This document shows, in pieces, positions 1-12,758 of a DNA stretch of 64,000 nucleotides. The position numbers and the translations under genes were made by a program. Within the stretch, counting starts at the first letter, position 1. Each line of letters opens with the position of its first letter. The notes beneath the pieces were generated by a model. The model had not been told where the DNA came from. It saw only the letters and a list, made by a program, of their open reading frames with translations, and searched no databases. This DNA is from Lingula anatina. Lineage: Eukaryota; Brachiopoda; Lingulata; Lingulida; Lingulidae. Where the stretch lies: assembly GCF_001039355.2 (NCBI RefSeq), contig NW_019775180.1:353337-417336 (forward strand), read 5' to 3'.

Positions 1-382
1 TTTTTAGTTGGTATCCAATTATAAGAAGATGCATGATTTGAAATAATAATAATAATAATAATAACGTGTTCTGATGCGAATCTTATTCTTAAACAGTGCT
101 TGAACTCTTTTTTGTCTTGCTGCAGAGATAAAACTATAAATTGATGAAAATCCTTAAGAAGTACAATTGTTTTGCTTTCCCTTTACATCAATCTTTACAC
201 CATGGAATGTTCCATTATTAGTTTTTTTAATGAGGCAAGGCAGGTAAGGCATCTTTACTGAGACACTCCTGACACGTATGTTTAGTGCCTTTCTTTGTTT
301 TATATTATACTATAGTAGCTTATCTTCTCCTGTTAAACTTGTCAAAATGTTATGCTTTTGTATCATTTCAGAATTTGATAAA
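1..382. other. 5' flank or 5' UTR/intron of the AP beta gene
   Basis: AT-rich, with a short AAT microsatellite near 44-62. A splice-acceptor-like TTTCAG at 365-370 lies just before the start codon at 383, so the start codon may sit in a second exon after a 5' UTR intron. No other coding signal is seen. Confidence 0.4.
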
Positions 383-2743
383 ATGACTGACTCAAAGTAC
401 TTTACAACCACCAAGAAAGGTAATAGCACAAAGCCTGGATATATAATCTAAATCACTTACTCAACTGTATAAAATTTGCATTACATCTAAATTTTGTTAG
501 CAGCTAAATCATAGTAAATGGTAGGTTGATAGAATTCTTGTTGATTTTAACCAAATGTTAAAGAAAATATCATTTAAGATTGAAGAATTACTTTGGCCAA
601 AGAAGCTTTTGATCACATTTTTCTTTTTTAAACATAAAATTAAAAAAATTGACTGAATTTACTAAAGCAAAGGAAATGTAAGAGTGACACAGAGATAACT
701 GTTTTTAGGTGAGATCTTTGAGCTGAAGGCTGAGCTGAACAGTGACAAAAAAGAAAAGAAGAAAGAGGCAGTAAAGAAAGTCATTGCCAGTATGACAGTA
801 GGAAAAGATGTCAGGTAAGACTAAAAAGAGAAACAGCTTTTACTTTGATATTATTTAAGGAAATATAAGTTTGGATGTTTGTTCACAATATTGTCTTGTC
901 AACAATTGTATGTAGATACTTTAAAATCTTGCTTTTAAAATTTCTTGGGAGATTTTCATAGTGCATGTCTACTTTTTCCTTTTAAGTGCTCTATTCCCTG
1001 ATGTAGTGAACTGCATGCAGACAGACAATCTGGAGCTGAAGAAGTTGGTCTACTTGTATTTGATGAACTATGCCAAGAGTCAACCAGATATGGCCATAAT
1101 GGCTGTCAACACCTTTGTGAAGGTAAGTGCTTGTTTATTGTGCTGGTGTAAAGGAGTATTGTTTGTGAACAAAAAATTAGTTTGATTATTTTAAGAATAT
1201 GTCATATTCCTGCCCTTTGCAGTTAGAGCAACAAATTGCATAGACCTGTTGTAAATGACATCACAGCTGTCAGCCTTTTCTTGGGTATTGAGGATTGAAT
1301 TAGAAATGACTGGGTAATTGGGCAGTAGAATGTGGCTTATGATATTGCAGATTTTTAAAACTTGGTACAGGTGCTTTCACATATGACAGAGAAAGGGAAA
1401 TTGGATTATTTTCTGTAAATAGCTGTTTAATGCTGATGTTGTTCTTGTTGGGGACTATTTGATTACACTTGTATGAATGAGATTTTCCCTGTTCTTGAAA
1501 AGTATAACCAGTTCTGGATATCTATCTGTGTATTTTCAGGATTGTGAAGACAGTAATCCCTTGATCCGTGCTCTAGCTGTTCGAACTATGGGCTGCATCA
1601 GAGTGGACAAGATAACAGAGTATCTGTGTGAGCCTTTGAGGAAGTGTCTGAAGGATGAAGACCCATATGTCCGAAAGACAGCAGCAGTGTGTGTGGCAAA
1701 GTTGCATGACATCAATGCTGCTCTAGTGGAGGACCAAGGCTTTTTGGATCTGCTGAAGGATCTGCTGTCAGATTCCAATCCAATGGTAAAAAGATGGTTT
1801 TGTTTCATGTTTTATGTACGCCTTTAGTGCTGTCAGTATATAGAGCAGTACAATTTCATTTCTTTTATCTAGCAATACTGCCAATAGGTATTGCTAAAGT
1901 GTTGTTATTATTCTTCGAAGTACTTTAGCTGGCCATTTTATTGTACCACCAGCGTAGGCGCTGGCGGTACACATGGTTTTAGTCCCGACCCGTATGTTCC
2001 GCCGGCTCCTGCGGCTCCTGCGGCTCCTGCGGCTCCGCCGCCAAGTCACCGTTACCGCTTCTCCTCCTAGACGGTAATGGCCTCCATACCCATCTCTTGG
2101 ATTTAGGTCACCTATAATCTCAACTCGTTCCACGTAAAATTTGGGCTTTGTCGGTATTGAGGTCTAGGTGTGGCACTCATTGCAATGCACCCTTGTCCAA
2201 AAATGGCAAAATTAAATGCTAATTATCTCCCCTACGGAAGGAATTATGGGAAAAATTTCTACAGACAGCTTTCCAAAAGTCATATGTGTAGATTTCAAAT
2301 ATGCNTCTGTTGCAGTTTCCTTTAGATTCCTAATTACACATTTTTTTATTTACAGCACAAGAAATGTTCTTTATCGGTTATTTTCTTATTTCTAGGTTGT
2401 AGCTAATGCCATTGCTGCCATCTCTGAGATCCTGGAGACTTCACACAATGCTGCAGCAATCCTTGAAATGGATGGATCCACTGTCAACAAGCTGCTTACT
2501 GCTCTAAATGAATGTACAGAGTGAGTATTCAGTGTTTTGAATAGGCACTTCTTAAAAGTTACAAATTCTTTAAAAGTAAATGTTTTGGTGTCTTGACTAT
2601 TGGAGGTAAATGTTTACTTTACTAGTTTTACTTTGCTCAAAGTTTTCTTTTTAAGGTGGGGCCAGGTGTTCATCTTAGATTCTATTGCTAACTACACTCC
2701 TAAAGATGACAGAGAAGCTCAGAGGTAAGAGTGACCCCCCCCC

Positions 2744-2790
<47 letters not shown>

Positions 2791-3426
2791 CAAACACACA
2801 CACTAAGAAACACTCACAAGAAAAAATTTATGCCATTGTCGTTGGATTGTTAAAATAATTTTTTTCATTGACATGGAAGATATTTTAATACAGTAAAATT
2901 GTAGAGCGGTGCACAGTTTCTAAGTTACTTGATGTACATAACTGTACTTGATTTCAGTATCACAGAGAGAGTGACTCCCAGACTGGNTAGTTTCTGTTGC
3001 AGTTTCCTTTAGATTCCTAATTACACATTTTTTTGTTTACAGCACAAGAAATGTTCTTTATCGGTTATTTTCTTATTTCTAGGTTGTAGCTAATGCCATT
3101 GCTGCCATCTCTGAGATCCTGGAGACTTCACACAATGCTGCAGCAATCCTTGAAATGGATGGATCCACTGTCAACAAGCTGCTTACTGCTCTAAATGAAT
3201 GTACAGAGTGAGTATTCAGTGTTTTGAATAGACACTTCTTAAAAGTTACAAATTCTTTAAAAATAAATGTTTTGGTGTCTTGACTATTGGAGGTAAATGT
3301 TTACTTTACTAGTTTTACTTTGCTCAAAGTTTTCTTTTTAAGGTGGGGCCAGGTGTTCATCTTAGATTCTATTGCTAACTACACTCCTAAAGATGACAGA
3401 GAAGCTCAGAGGTAAGAGTGACCCCC

Positions 3427-3465
<39 letters not shown>

Positions 3466-6400
3466 CAAACACACACACTAAGAAACACTCACAAGAAAAA
3501 ATTTATGCCATTGTCGTTGGATTGTTAAAATAATTTTTTTCATTGACATGGAAGATATTTTAATACAGTAAAATTGTAGAGCGGTGCACAGTTTCTAAGT
3601 TACTTGATGTACATAACTGTACTTGATTTCAGTATCACAGAGAGAGTGACTCCCAGACTGGCTCATGCCAATGCTGCTGTAGTGTTATCTGCAGTCAAGG
3701 TAAAAATAATATCATGGCTGTTATATACTTAAAGAAAACTATAAACAGATTTTCATTTGATATAAGAGAATATCAGAGGAAATATAAGGCTGTCACTCAG
3801 AATTTGTTTGCTTTTGACAAAACGATTACATTTTTCTTAAGCATTTGCATCTTGTATGTCATTGATATGTTAAACCACATTTTGTTGAATATTCTGACTT
3901 CAGGTAATAATGAAGTTGATGGAAATGATGGATCCTACCAGTGAATTTGTGACATCTTTAATCAAGAAACTTGCCCCTCCTTTGGTAACACTTTTGTCAG
4001 CAGAACCAGAGATTCAATATGTAGCCTTGAGGAATATCAACTTGATTGTGCAGAAAAGGTAGTCTTAGTTTTAGTTTGGTTTTTAACTAGTTTTCAGACA
4101 ACTTGAGACAAGATATATTAATAAATTGGTTTTTAATTATGTTTTAAGCATAAATTGTTTTAACTCCATTTCAGAAAAGTTCTTACCTTATTTTTACATC
4201 AGATTTGTAGTACTGTTGAGTATATTCTAAAATTCTTATCCTGTTATTTGTATAAATTATTTCCCATCATTTTCTTCTTTTCTTTTTATTAAGATCTGAG
4301 ATTCTGAAGCATGAGATGAAGGTTTTCTTTGTCAAGTACAATGATCCTATTTATGTGAAATTAGAGAAACTGGATATCATGATCCGTTTGACCAACCACT
4401 CCAATATAGCTCAGGTTCTGGCTGAGTTAAAAGAGTAAGTAAATATCTTGAAATTTATATTTGTATGTGAGGGATTAAAAAAGACTAAGACTCATCAAAA
4501 TGTAAGTTTGATGGATTCTAGGTTAAGATATTTATTTTTTTTCTTGATATTTTAATATCTCATTACTAGATTTGAATGGATGTCACAAGATGATCCTGCT
4601 AACATTCAGTCTCTTGAATTTAGGTATGCCACTGAAGTTGATGTTGACTTTGTTCGCAAATCTGTGCGAGCAATAGGTCGTTGTGCTATCAAAGTGGAGC
4701 AAGCAGCTGAGAAGTGTGTCAGCACTCTGCTGGACCTTATCCAAACCAAGGTTAACTATGTGGTGCAAGAGGCTGTTGTTGTCATAAAGGTATACACATT
4801 TCAGGTGTCATTGTTATAATGTTTCAAAATATATTAGTGGATAATTTTTAGTCAGACAACTTGCATTTGTTCTGTGCTTATAGATTTGTTTTCTTTTACT
4901 GGGTATACTGTTATAATAATAAGTTAATAAAATTTGCTATTTCAGGATATTTTCAGGAAATATCCAAATCAGTATGAAAGTATTATTGCTACCCTGTGTG
5001 AGAACTTGGATACCCTGGATGAGCCAGAGGCTAGGTAAGAACAGCCATTTGTACATAAGCAGTTTGTCATAACAAGAGATAAGTAGATCCTTCAAAGTTA
5101 ATTTTCCTTCTGGACATCCATGAGTTTGTGCATATGAAGACTATTGTTGTCCAAATACACTGGCAGTTCTCCGTATCTTTAGGGCTTCTATGATCTGGAT
5201 TATTGGAGAATATGCAGAAAGAATTGACAATGCAGATGAGCTGCTGGAAAGTTTTCTGGAAGGATTCCAAGATGAGAATTCCCAGGTGCAACTACAGCTG
5301 TTGACAGCTATTGTGAAACTGTTCTTGAAGAGACCAACTGATACCCAGGAACTGGTGCAACAGGTGCTTAGCCTGGCTACTCAGGTGAGACTGCATTACT
5401 CAACTACAGGTATGTTATTGTAGTTGAGCTTAATTGTAAAAAGTAATTTAACCACATGATTGTTTAATTGAATGTTCATACATAAATCAAGTTGTTTCTG
5501 TGATTGTTCTTTAACAGGGGTGTGTCTGTTAAATAATTTACTGACTACTATTCACACGTTTTTCAGAATGTTATCATATACTTTGAATTATTTAACATTT
5601 TTCTCCTTTTATAGGACAGTGACAATCCTGACTTGCGTGATAGAGGATACATCTACTGGCGTTTGTTGTCCACTGATCCTGCAGCTGCAAAGGAAGTTGT
5701 GCTAGCAGAAAAACCTTTGATATCTGAAGAGACAGACCTAATTGAGCCTACTCTGCTGGATGAGCTTATTTGTCACATTGCTAGCTTGGCATCAGTTTAT
5801 CATAAGCCACCAAGTGCTTTTGTTGAGGGAGGTAGAGTTGCATCAAGAAGAGTTCTTCCACCAAGATCTGGATCGTGAGTGCTCGTTTATTTTTGTATTA
5901 ATCAGACAAGGGGATGTGTTTTAAGGCAAAAAATTAATATTGCAGTTTTTTTTTTCTTTTTTTTTTTTTTTTTGATTAAAAAGAAAAGATTGTCTGACAG
6001 GAGTAGTACCAATTATGGTATTGCTAGGAAAACATTCTATCAGCATAATACTGGTTTTTACTATTTGTGAGGTAATTGATACTGTACATTCAGAATATGG
6101 AGATGCATTTGATGTTATTTTGATTATTTGAAATTCTGATTTATTTAAATTTTTTCATAGTGAGGAGTCAGGTGAAATCTTGGGTGGTGGTGCTGAGGTA
6201 CCCCAGCAGCCTGTCCAGCAGCCCACTACTGTTATCCCAGGTATGGACTCCCTGATAGGAGACCTGCTGGACATGGACCTGGGTGGTCCCCCCATGCAGC
6301 AACAGCAGCAGCAGCAAGCAGCCATGGTACAGCAGCCACCCCAATCATCTGGAAGCATGGATATATTTGGAGATGGCTTAGACAGTCTGGTGAGGAAACA

Positions 6401-9077
6401 TTACTCTTGTGACTTGCTTAGAGACCTATGTCATTGCCACTAAATTTATGAAAGAGATAAGAAATGAGAAAATTGATTTTTCATTTCTTGAAAGTTGTAT
6501 AATGATTGCCTTAAAAAATCATGTAATATTAAGCTTAGTGCTCAGTCGACATTAATACGTTTAATTTGTGTGAATACACTTTTTGATTGCCCAATTTTCC
6601 CAGACTGTAAAAAAATTTTTTTTTGTTACTATGTATAGCTTAACCTCAATCAACCCAGTGGTTTTGATAGCAGTGGGGGCACAGGCCTGGCAGGACTAGG
6701 AGACATCTTTGGTGGGATGTCAGCAGGAGTTTCATATGTAGCACCTCAAGAGGTAAGACAGTATATTGTCTCTCCCACTGGTGGTTCCCTCAGTCAAACA
6801 CTAACCAAAGTGACTAAACTAAAAAGTGTGCGACAGTTCTGAAAAAAGTTATAGATTACTTTCCTAATCTTTTGTATTTTTGAGATAAATCAATTTTTGT
6901 AATTTTCAATTTTTTCCATGCTATTCAAGATGTGAAACTGAATGAAAAATGAAAAATCTTTTAATTAAATTCAGAAGATTTAAAACTAAGAATTTGCAAT
7001 ATGTCTTTTTCGATTTTTAAAGGTTTGGTTGCCAGCAGCCAGAGGCAAAGGGTTAGAGATTTCTGGCACATTCTCTAGGAAAAATGGTCAAGTTTTTATG
7101 GAAATGACAATAACTAACAGAGCCATGCAACCAATGGGAGGATTTGCTGTGCAATTTAACAAAAATAGGTAAACAGTATTTATATTTGTATAAATACCTT
7201 AATGCTTTTATGAAGATTTTACTTTAATTTTTTTTTCGTTTTCTTGTCTTTGGGAAATAGATATTGGATTTCAAAAATAATTTTTTCTTTTAGTTTTGGT
7301 CTTGTTCCTGGACAACCCTTATCTGTGCCCCAGCCCTTAACCCCTAACCAAACAGCCAACACCAGTCTGCCCCTTAACACTTCAGGACCAGTGATGAAGA
7401 TGGATCCCCTGACCAATGTACAGGTAATGTGGTGCTAGCCACACACCAGAGTTGGAAATTGTTAAGAAGTCTATCATAATGTTTTCAATCACATTTTATA
7501 TTCAGTAGCTTGTTTGGTGTAATTATTGCTGGAGTGTTTGCAGGCATGTGTTGTTTGCATACATTAAGGACTTTGTCATAAGACATAAGTTAAAGTTTCT
7601 GAATTGCAGTGATTGATAAGTAATGCAAAATACAAATACAAAAAGCTTTATACAATTTGATAATTTTCAATGTTCCAGGTTGCCATTAAGAACAACATTG
7701 ACGTGTTCTACTTCAGCACAATAGTTCCCCTACATGTGTTATTCTCAGAGGATGGGGAGATGGACAAAAAGGTATTCCTTGCCTCTTGGAAGGACATTCC
7801 AGCTCAGAACGAAGTGCAGTATACAATAAACGATGTGCAACACAGTGCAGGTAAGTGTTTGCTCTGTCCGTTTTCCATTCCAATATAATACCTATTTTTT
7901 CTGTGAACACTGTGCTTTAATTGTCAACATGTGCCCTTTCTTTAATATTACATGGATGCTTCAAGTACAGTTAGGTATTTTGTTCTATAGAGATAAAAAT
8001 TCTTAACACTTATGTCCACAGACTTTCCTAATCTCCTTTGATGATAAACCTATTCTGTGTAAAATATAATGAAACCTATACAAAAATGTATTTTGTCATT
8101 GTAGTGTGTATGATGCTGAATTTGATTATATTCCAGATACCACCTCACAGAAGTTAAAGAATAACAACATCTTTACAATAGCCAAAAGAAATGTGGAAGG
8201 GCAGGATATGCTGTACCAGTCTATTAAGCTGACCAATGGAATATGGGTTCTTGCTGAACTTAAGATACAGCCAGGAAACAGCAATTTTGTGGTAAGATTT
8301 TTCTTCCAATTTGTTTTTATTTTCTCTGCAGATATTCTTGATTTATATTTCTAAATTCGTTTTCAATATAATATAATCTTTCTGGCTTGCTATACTTTCC
8401 AGTCTTGTTATTTTACTATCAGTACCTTACTAATCCACAGAAGCATCTGAGCAGTTAAATTCTTCAAGTTTGTGCATGCATTTTGATTGTTAGATTTAAC
8501 ACTTGGTTGGTATTGTTTGTTGGAGTGTTGTGTTACACATCCCTTTCTCCTTTCAGTTATCACTGAAGAGCAAGGCTTTGGATGTTTGTCCTGCAGTACA
8601 CCAGGCTTATGAAAGCATCATGCATGCATAGCTTTATTTAATATAAGATTGGTGGATTTGGACCCTAACACACTTAATTCCTATGGCATGTACTCGGCCT
8701 GATCTTAAAAAAAGAAATTAGCAAACTCTCTCAGTGACAACCTATTATTCTCTTTTTCACATACACTGGACTTTTAGCTAGACCACAGGGAATGTAAGAA
8801 CAGGACAGTCATGATATGATGAATAACTATCCTTGTTGTTTGAGTGTGTTGTTTGATCTCCTAGGCGTGGCTTGCTACCATGTTAAAAGCTTGAAGGATG
8901 TGTAGTTCTTAAGCTCGTAAGAAAAAGTGTGTCTCAGCTTAGGCCCATGGTGTGCTTTTTATCATAATCAGTGTTGATGTTGTCTTTATAATGTGATTTC
9001 AGCTGTCTTTGAAGAGTAGAGCCATGGATGTTTATCCTGCTGTACAGGAGGCTTACACCAGCATATTACGGAATTGA
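383..9077 (+). CDS. AP2B1: AP-1/AP-2 clathrin adaptor complex, beta subunit
   Basis: Large beta adaptin of the heterotetrameric clathrin adaptors AP-1 (trans-Golgi) and AP-2 (plasma membrane); it binds clathrin and accessory proteins. Exons: 383-419, 709-814, 987-1122, 1540-1785, 3083-3207, 3343-3411, 3633-3699, 3904-4058, 4294-4434, 4624-4789, 4946-5034, 5183-5384, 5615-5874, 6161-6389, 6639-6752, 7023-7168, 7294-7423, 7679-7850, 8137-8291, 9003-9077. All have GT-AG borders and the phases close to 939 aa, against about 937 in mammals. The N-terminus MTDSKYFTT and the HEAT-repeat trunk (about 1-590) match the family closely. A hinge follows with a clathrin box LLDMDL near residues 635-640 and a glutamine run, then the ear domain (about 700-939). 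Exons 5 and 6 also occur in a redundant copy at 2396-2520 and 2656-2724. Because invertebrates usually have one beta for both complexes, AP1B1 versus AP2B1 cannot be separated. Confidence 0.96.
1943..2304 (+). mobile_element. HINE/Helitron-like repeat fragment in AP beta intron 4
   Basis: Begins with a 28-base hairpin (1943-1970): 12-base arms GTACCACCAGCG and CGCTGGCGGTAC with a TAGG loop. A conserved segment and a 9-base tandem repeat (GGCTCCTGC, about four units, 2005-2040) follow. The block 1943-2040 matches, in reverse complement, the terminal block 19665-19762 of the insertion in the SMG6 gene. The far end is not found; the sequence meets an assembly gap at 2305. Confidence 0.65.
2306..2986 (+). 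repeat. Redundant copy of AP beta exons 5-6 between two gaps
   Basis: Bounded by an N at each end (2305 and 2987) and nearly identical to 2993-3661. It contains exon 5 (2396-2520), exon 6 (2656-2724) and the start of exon 7 (from about 2959). Differences are a few substitutions and the length of a CA run (2747-2787). If both copies were spliced, exons 5 and 6 would be included twice and disrupt the HEAT-repeat trunk. It is best read as a small allelic contig placed beside the other allele. Confidence 0.85.
2747..2787. repeat. CA microsatellite, with a shorter allelic counterpart near 3431-3462
   Basis: An uninterrupted CA run follows a C homopolymer just after the exon 6 donor. The second copy of this intron has a shorter run, as expected for two alleles. 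Confidence 0.9.
8557..8631 (+). CDS. AP2B1: Alternative terminal exon of the AP beta gene (exon 20a)
   Basis: A 75-base exon after a TTTCAG acceptor, in the same phase as exon 9003-9077. It encodes [20 protein letters not shown] followed by IMHA and a TAG stop. The downstream exon encodes [20 protein letters not shown] followed by ILRN. Length, phase and position are identical, so either can follow exon 19 (8137-8291) as the C-terminal helix of the ear platform. The downstream exon is closer to the usual ending (SILKN in vertebrates). I see no AATAAA between 8632 and 9002, so this form may use a weak poly(A) signal or skip to the downstream one. Confidence 0.8.
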   Translation, partial: LSLKSKALDVCPAVHQAYESIMHA

Positions 9078-10144
9078 AGAAGTTCTTCATTTGGAAATCC
9101 ACTTCTATGGATATGTAGGAACAGATGTCTTTTTGGACAAAATGAAGTGAACCTTTCGTACAATTGAGTTTTTGGACATTTAAAGTTTAGAACCTAGTTA
9201 AAACTGAATGTATAACAGTGCTATTATATTTTGGTTACTGTATTGCCACCAGTTGGAGTCTGTATGTTTGATATAATTAGGAACTAGCATATTTCTTTCT
9301 TAGAGAGCATATCACATTGTTTGGTATTAGATATATGTGTGCCTTAGCAGTCCAAGCTTATAAAAACTTATTAAATGATCAAGTACCTAGAAATTAATGT
9401 GATGTAATATACTAATAAAATTATTCAAAAGAAATGTAAGTGTTATTTTTCAATGAACAGTTGATGCTGGTGCCATTTTCTTATAGCAAGTGCAAATTGA
9501 ACACATTATGCCCCATCTTAATTATGATAATAGAAAATCAAAACCAAATTAATGCATTTAAGAATATTGATTTAATGCTCGTTAAAATATAGTACCTGAC
9601 AATTATAAATGAGTTTACTGATGCAAGTTGCATAGATAGTATTTCAATATGTGAACGTGATGTACAGGGAGCCATCTGAAAAATCGAAACATTTCTGCAA
9701 ATTTTAATTCTATAAAATGATGCAAAATGCTCTAAGGCACTCTTTAAATATTGAGACTCCTGTATAACATGTATATCAGTTTTGTCTAAATAAAACCATA
9801 CCTGTCAATGCTGGTTAATGAATTCTACAAAAATCATGGAAACTAATGTCATGGAAACTAACAATAGAAATATGGTGACATCAAGCCACCGTTACGTTTA
9901 AACTGGGCTATGTAAGGAAAATAAAATAAAAACAGTTTCTGGTACCAAATCCTGACTACTGCAGCATTAAGGTCATTACTACACATCTAGTTGAGAAAAC
10001 GTGCCAGTAGTGTAAATAGTAATAAAAGAGGCAAGAAATGCAGCTGCAATCTTAATCAGTGTATTGTAAGGAGCAACCAAAAATCCCTTTTCCCTCTCAA
10101 AAATGACAGCACACCTCCATGCACTCAACTTTAGGAATCCCATT
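9078..10144. other. AP beta 3' UTR and convergent intergenic stretch
   Basis: No gene. The AP beta 3' UTR runs to about 9430. The rest is AT-rich sequence before the oppositely oriented methyltransferase. Confidence 0.6.
9414..9419 (+). terminator. Poly(A) signal of the AP beta gene
   Basis: AATAAA lies about 340 bases after the stop of the downstream last exon. Confidence 0.6.
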
Positions 10145-10150
10145 TTTATT
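10145..10150 (-). terminator. Poly(A) signal of the JHAMT-like gene
   Basis: AATAAA on the minus strand, about 150 bases beyond the proposed stop at 10298. Confidence 0.55.
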
Positions 10151-10297
10151 TAGCTTAAGTATATATACGTAACCTAACATGTATTTAATGGGAAGAACTG
10201 AAAACTTGTACAAAGAACAGGTTTATCATTTTTGTATAGAATTTTCAGACTGTTTTCACAAATAAGAATGTGTGTTAGTAGGAGTCTGATACTGGTC

Positions 10298-12148
10298 TTA
10301 AAAATCTAAATTTGCATCAATTGTGATCTTTCGAGATGGCCCCTTACTGTCAAGATGAACAAAAAATGGTTGAAAACAAATATCACACAATGCATTTGAG
10401 TATAATAAAACACTGTGCATTTTTATCTGGCATTAACTTACTTCTGAAATCTTAATTGCATGAACACATAAAATGAGGTTTTTCCATTCAGTTTGAAGTC
10501 CTGCTTCCTTCAAGTATTGAAAAAATCTGTTCATGAAAGATGCCTTTTTTTCCTTAGGCACAGATGCCATGTGAGGAATCCAACCAGACAGAACTTCTGA
10601 AAAATGGAAACTTCTTATGAAAGGCCAGAAGTTTTTTCAAGGACCATCATTTAGTTTTATTTAAATTTAGGTATTGAAAAGGGAAGGTGTGCCAGTTCAC
10701 AAACTTTAATGAGTCATTAAAGATTTTTTTTCAAATAATGTTACTAATGACATTTAACAAGGGCTGTGACTGCTTTCAAACATGTTACCTTTTAGTCTTT
10801 CCTCTGACCCATATTGTGTACATACAGGGTGTACATTAGCCTTCACCACATCAAAGCCACATTGTTGTACTATGTCAGCATAGCCCTTAGCTTGATCACT
10901 GCTACTCCACCACAGATTTTCTGCTTGCCATGAAGGGTTCAGGTACAGTATTTGAGGGTCAAAATTCTAAAAAAAAATGATGTAAATATGAAATTTAAAA
11001 AATGCAGTATGCTGATATGAGACATTTTATTTTCTTTCTTCTTCAAACAACAGGTAATTCATATTAGTTCTTTGCATTCCCAATATTCCAGTACCTTACA
11101 AGACCATGGTTTTTTTTTTTAGTTTAGGAAATGAGCTGATACTGTAGCCTATTCCTGTTGAAGAAACTACTGGCATTACTGCAACTTTGGGTGCAAAATA
11201 CAGAGACGAAAACTTTTACTGGATCCTTAAAATAATTTTTCAACTGTGACTTGTTCAAATGAATGGAATTCACAATAGTTAATGTCAGAACTGAGTTGAA
11301 AGTAAATCCTGATTATGTCACAGTACCAAAGCTTTATAAAATATATACCATAAAATATTCTTTCCACTCTGGATCCAATGTGATTTTTGTTGAAGCATAT
11401 TGCAGTTCTTTGTAGTGAGAGGCTGTGAAAAACAGAAAGATCTCTGCACCCACTTTGAGGATAGAGTTCATATTTCTCAAGGTTTGGACTTGGTCTCTGA
11501 TCCAGTGCATGGTATAGAATGAAAACAGCTTGTCAAACCTGGATATCCATTCTGGTTTTAAAGTGGACTTTTCCTAATATAAAACATCATAAAGTTTTAT
11601 TTACTGACTCATCAAAGGGTATCATTGGATTATATAACTTAAAACGACCACAATATTGCAAAACAATTATTTACTAATAAGAAAAACACAATATAAACCA
11701 CCATGAAAAATAAAATAAAAGCTGATTAATTTTTTAGTTCCTGTAAATGATGAATAGTTATCCATCAATGACAACAATTTCTTGAAAGTCTAAAACGCAT
11801 TTTCCTTCATTGTATATATATTTTTTCGTTTGTTTTTAAGATGTTCAGCAAATATATACATACAGCAATGTTAGCCACAGCATAAGAAATTCTTGGGTCA
11901 CCACTGTTTTCTGTAGCAAACTGAACCATGTCCTGGGAACAGTCTACACCCACTACCTCAGAAATATAAGGACTTAAATTTAATAACAGGTGCTTGGTGA
12001 CATCTCCTGTCCCACTGCCAATGTCAATGATACAGTCCCCACTCTTCCAATTCAGAGGGTATTCCATTAGTGCATTCTCTATCAGTCCACGCCTGTTGCT
12101 GAAATTGCTAGAGAATTTCTGAGCATCCCATTTCATTTCAGTTGGCAT
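10298..12148 (-). CDS. JHAMT-like class I SAM-dependent methyltransferase
   Basis: Exons in gene order: 12148-11864, 11573-11349, 10966-10789, 10596-10442, 10342-10298, giving 295 aa, the usual size for juvenile hormone acid methyltransferase-like proteins (about 280-300). Motif I is IIDIGSGTGDVT (residues about 40-51), the SAM-binding glycine loop. An acidic post-I strand VVGVDCSQDM follows. Exon 2 carries FDKLFSFYTMHWIRDQ, typical of the JHAMT family, and the C-terminal part is rich in W and F. The start chosen is the first ATG, in MPTEMKWDAQKF; upstream the frame stays open only without a good start. The last exon is the least certain: reading through the donor after exon 4 would give only two more residues and a stop. 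Outside arthropods the substrate is unknown, so only small-molecule carboxyl methyl transfer is suggested. Confidence 0.82.
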
Positions 12149-12758
12149 TCTGGCGGCAAGTTTAACTTTAAAAGACCTGAAAATGGTAACCACAAATACT
12201 GAAAAAAGCTAAATAATAATAATAATAAATAAAATAAATAAATAAACAAATTCATAAATAAAAATAAAATAATAATAATATTATAAAAAAACATTAAAAA
12301 AATTAATAAGTAAATTGCCAAACTTTTCTATTTGAAGAGCAGAAACGTTGAAAAAATTTAGCACGTAATGGAACTGAGAAAAACACTGAAAATCAGACTT
12401 GTACTTTTGGAGGGCATGCTGCATCTACTATTTTACAAGGTGCGTGTAGGGGTGCACGGACATTAAAATGAATCAATGAAACTTTAAGTCTGCCAAGACA
12501 GCGTGGATCTACCTAAATAATAATAACATATAACGGTAAACTGGAATCACAAACTTTTGATTTCCACCACACAAAGCATACATACGTCAAATCTTATTAG
12601 AAAACGCAGGTTATTTGCACCATCCATTAGCCTCGTTCACGATCTTGAATGCGTTTTCTTCCGTATTCGGAGGAAGGAATAGATGCAAAATTGTAAACAA
12701 CGTGAGACAAGCAACTCAGAGAATGAATTAAAAACTGTGTACTGTCGTGATGTAAATA
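12149..12758. promoter_or_regulatory. Shared head-to-head promoter region of the methyltransferase and ALKBH2
   Basis: Only 610 bases separate the two divergent start codons, so both genes must be driven from this interval. It holds an AAT/AAAT-rich tract at about 12212-12310 and a more mixed segment at 12400-12720. No clear TATA box is seen. Confidence 0.6.

Noticed and set aside
1536-1808. Minus-strand frame opposite AP beta exon 4, and similar antisense frames across the other exons
   Set aside because: These are shadows of strongly conserved coding exons.
1894-2133. Frame encoding repeated Arg-Arg-Ser
   Set aside because: It comes from the 9-base GC repeat of the mobile element, not from a gene.
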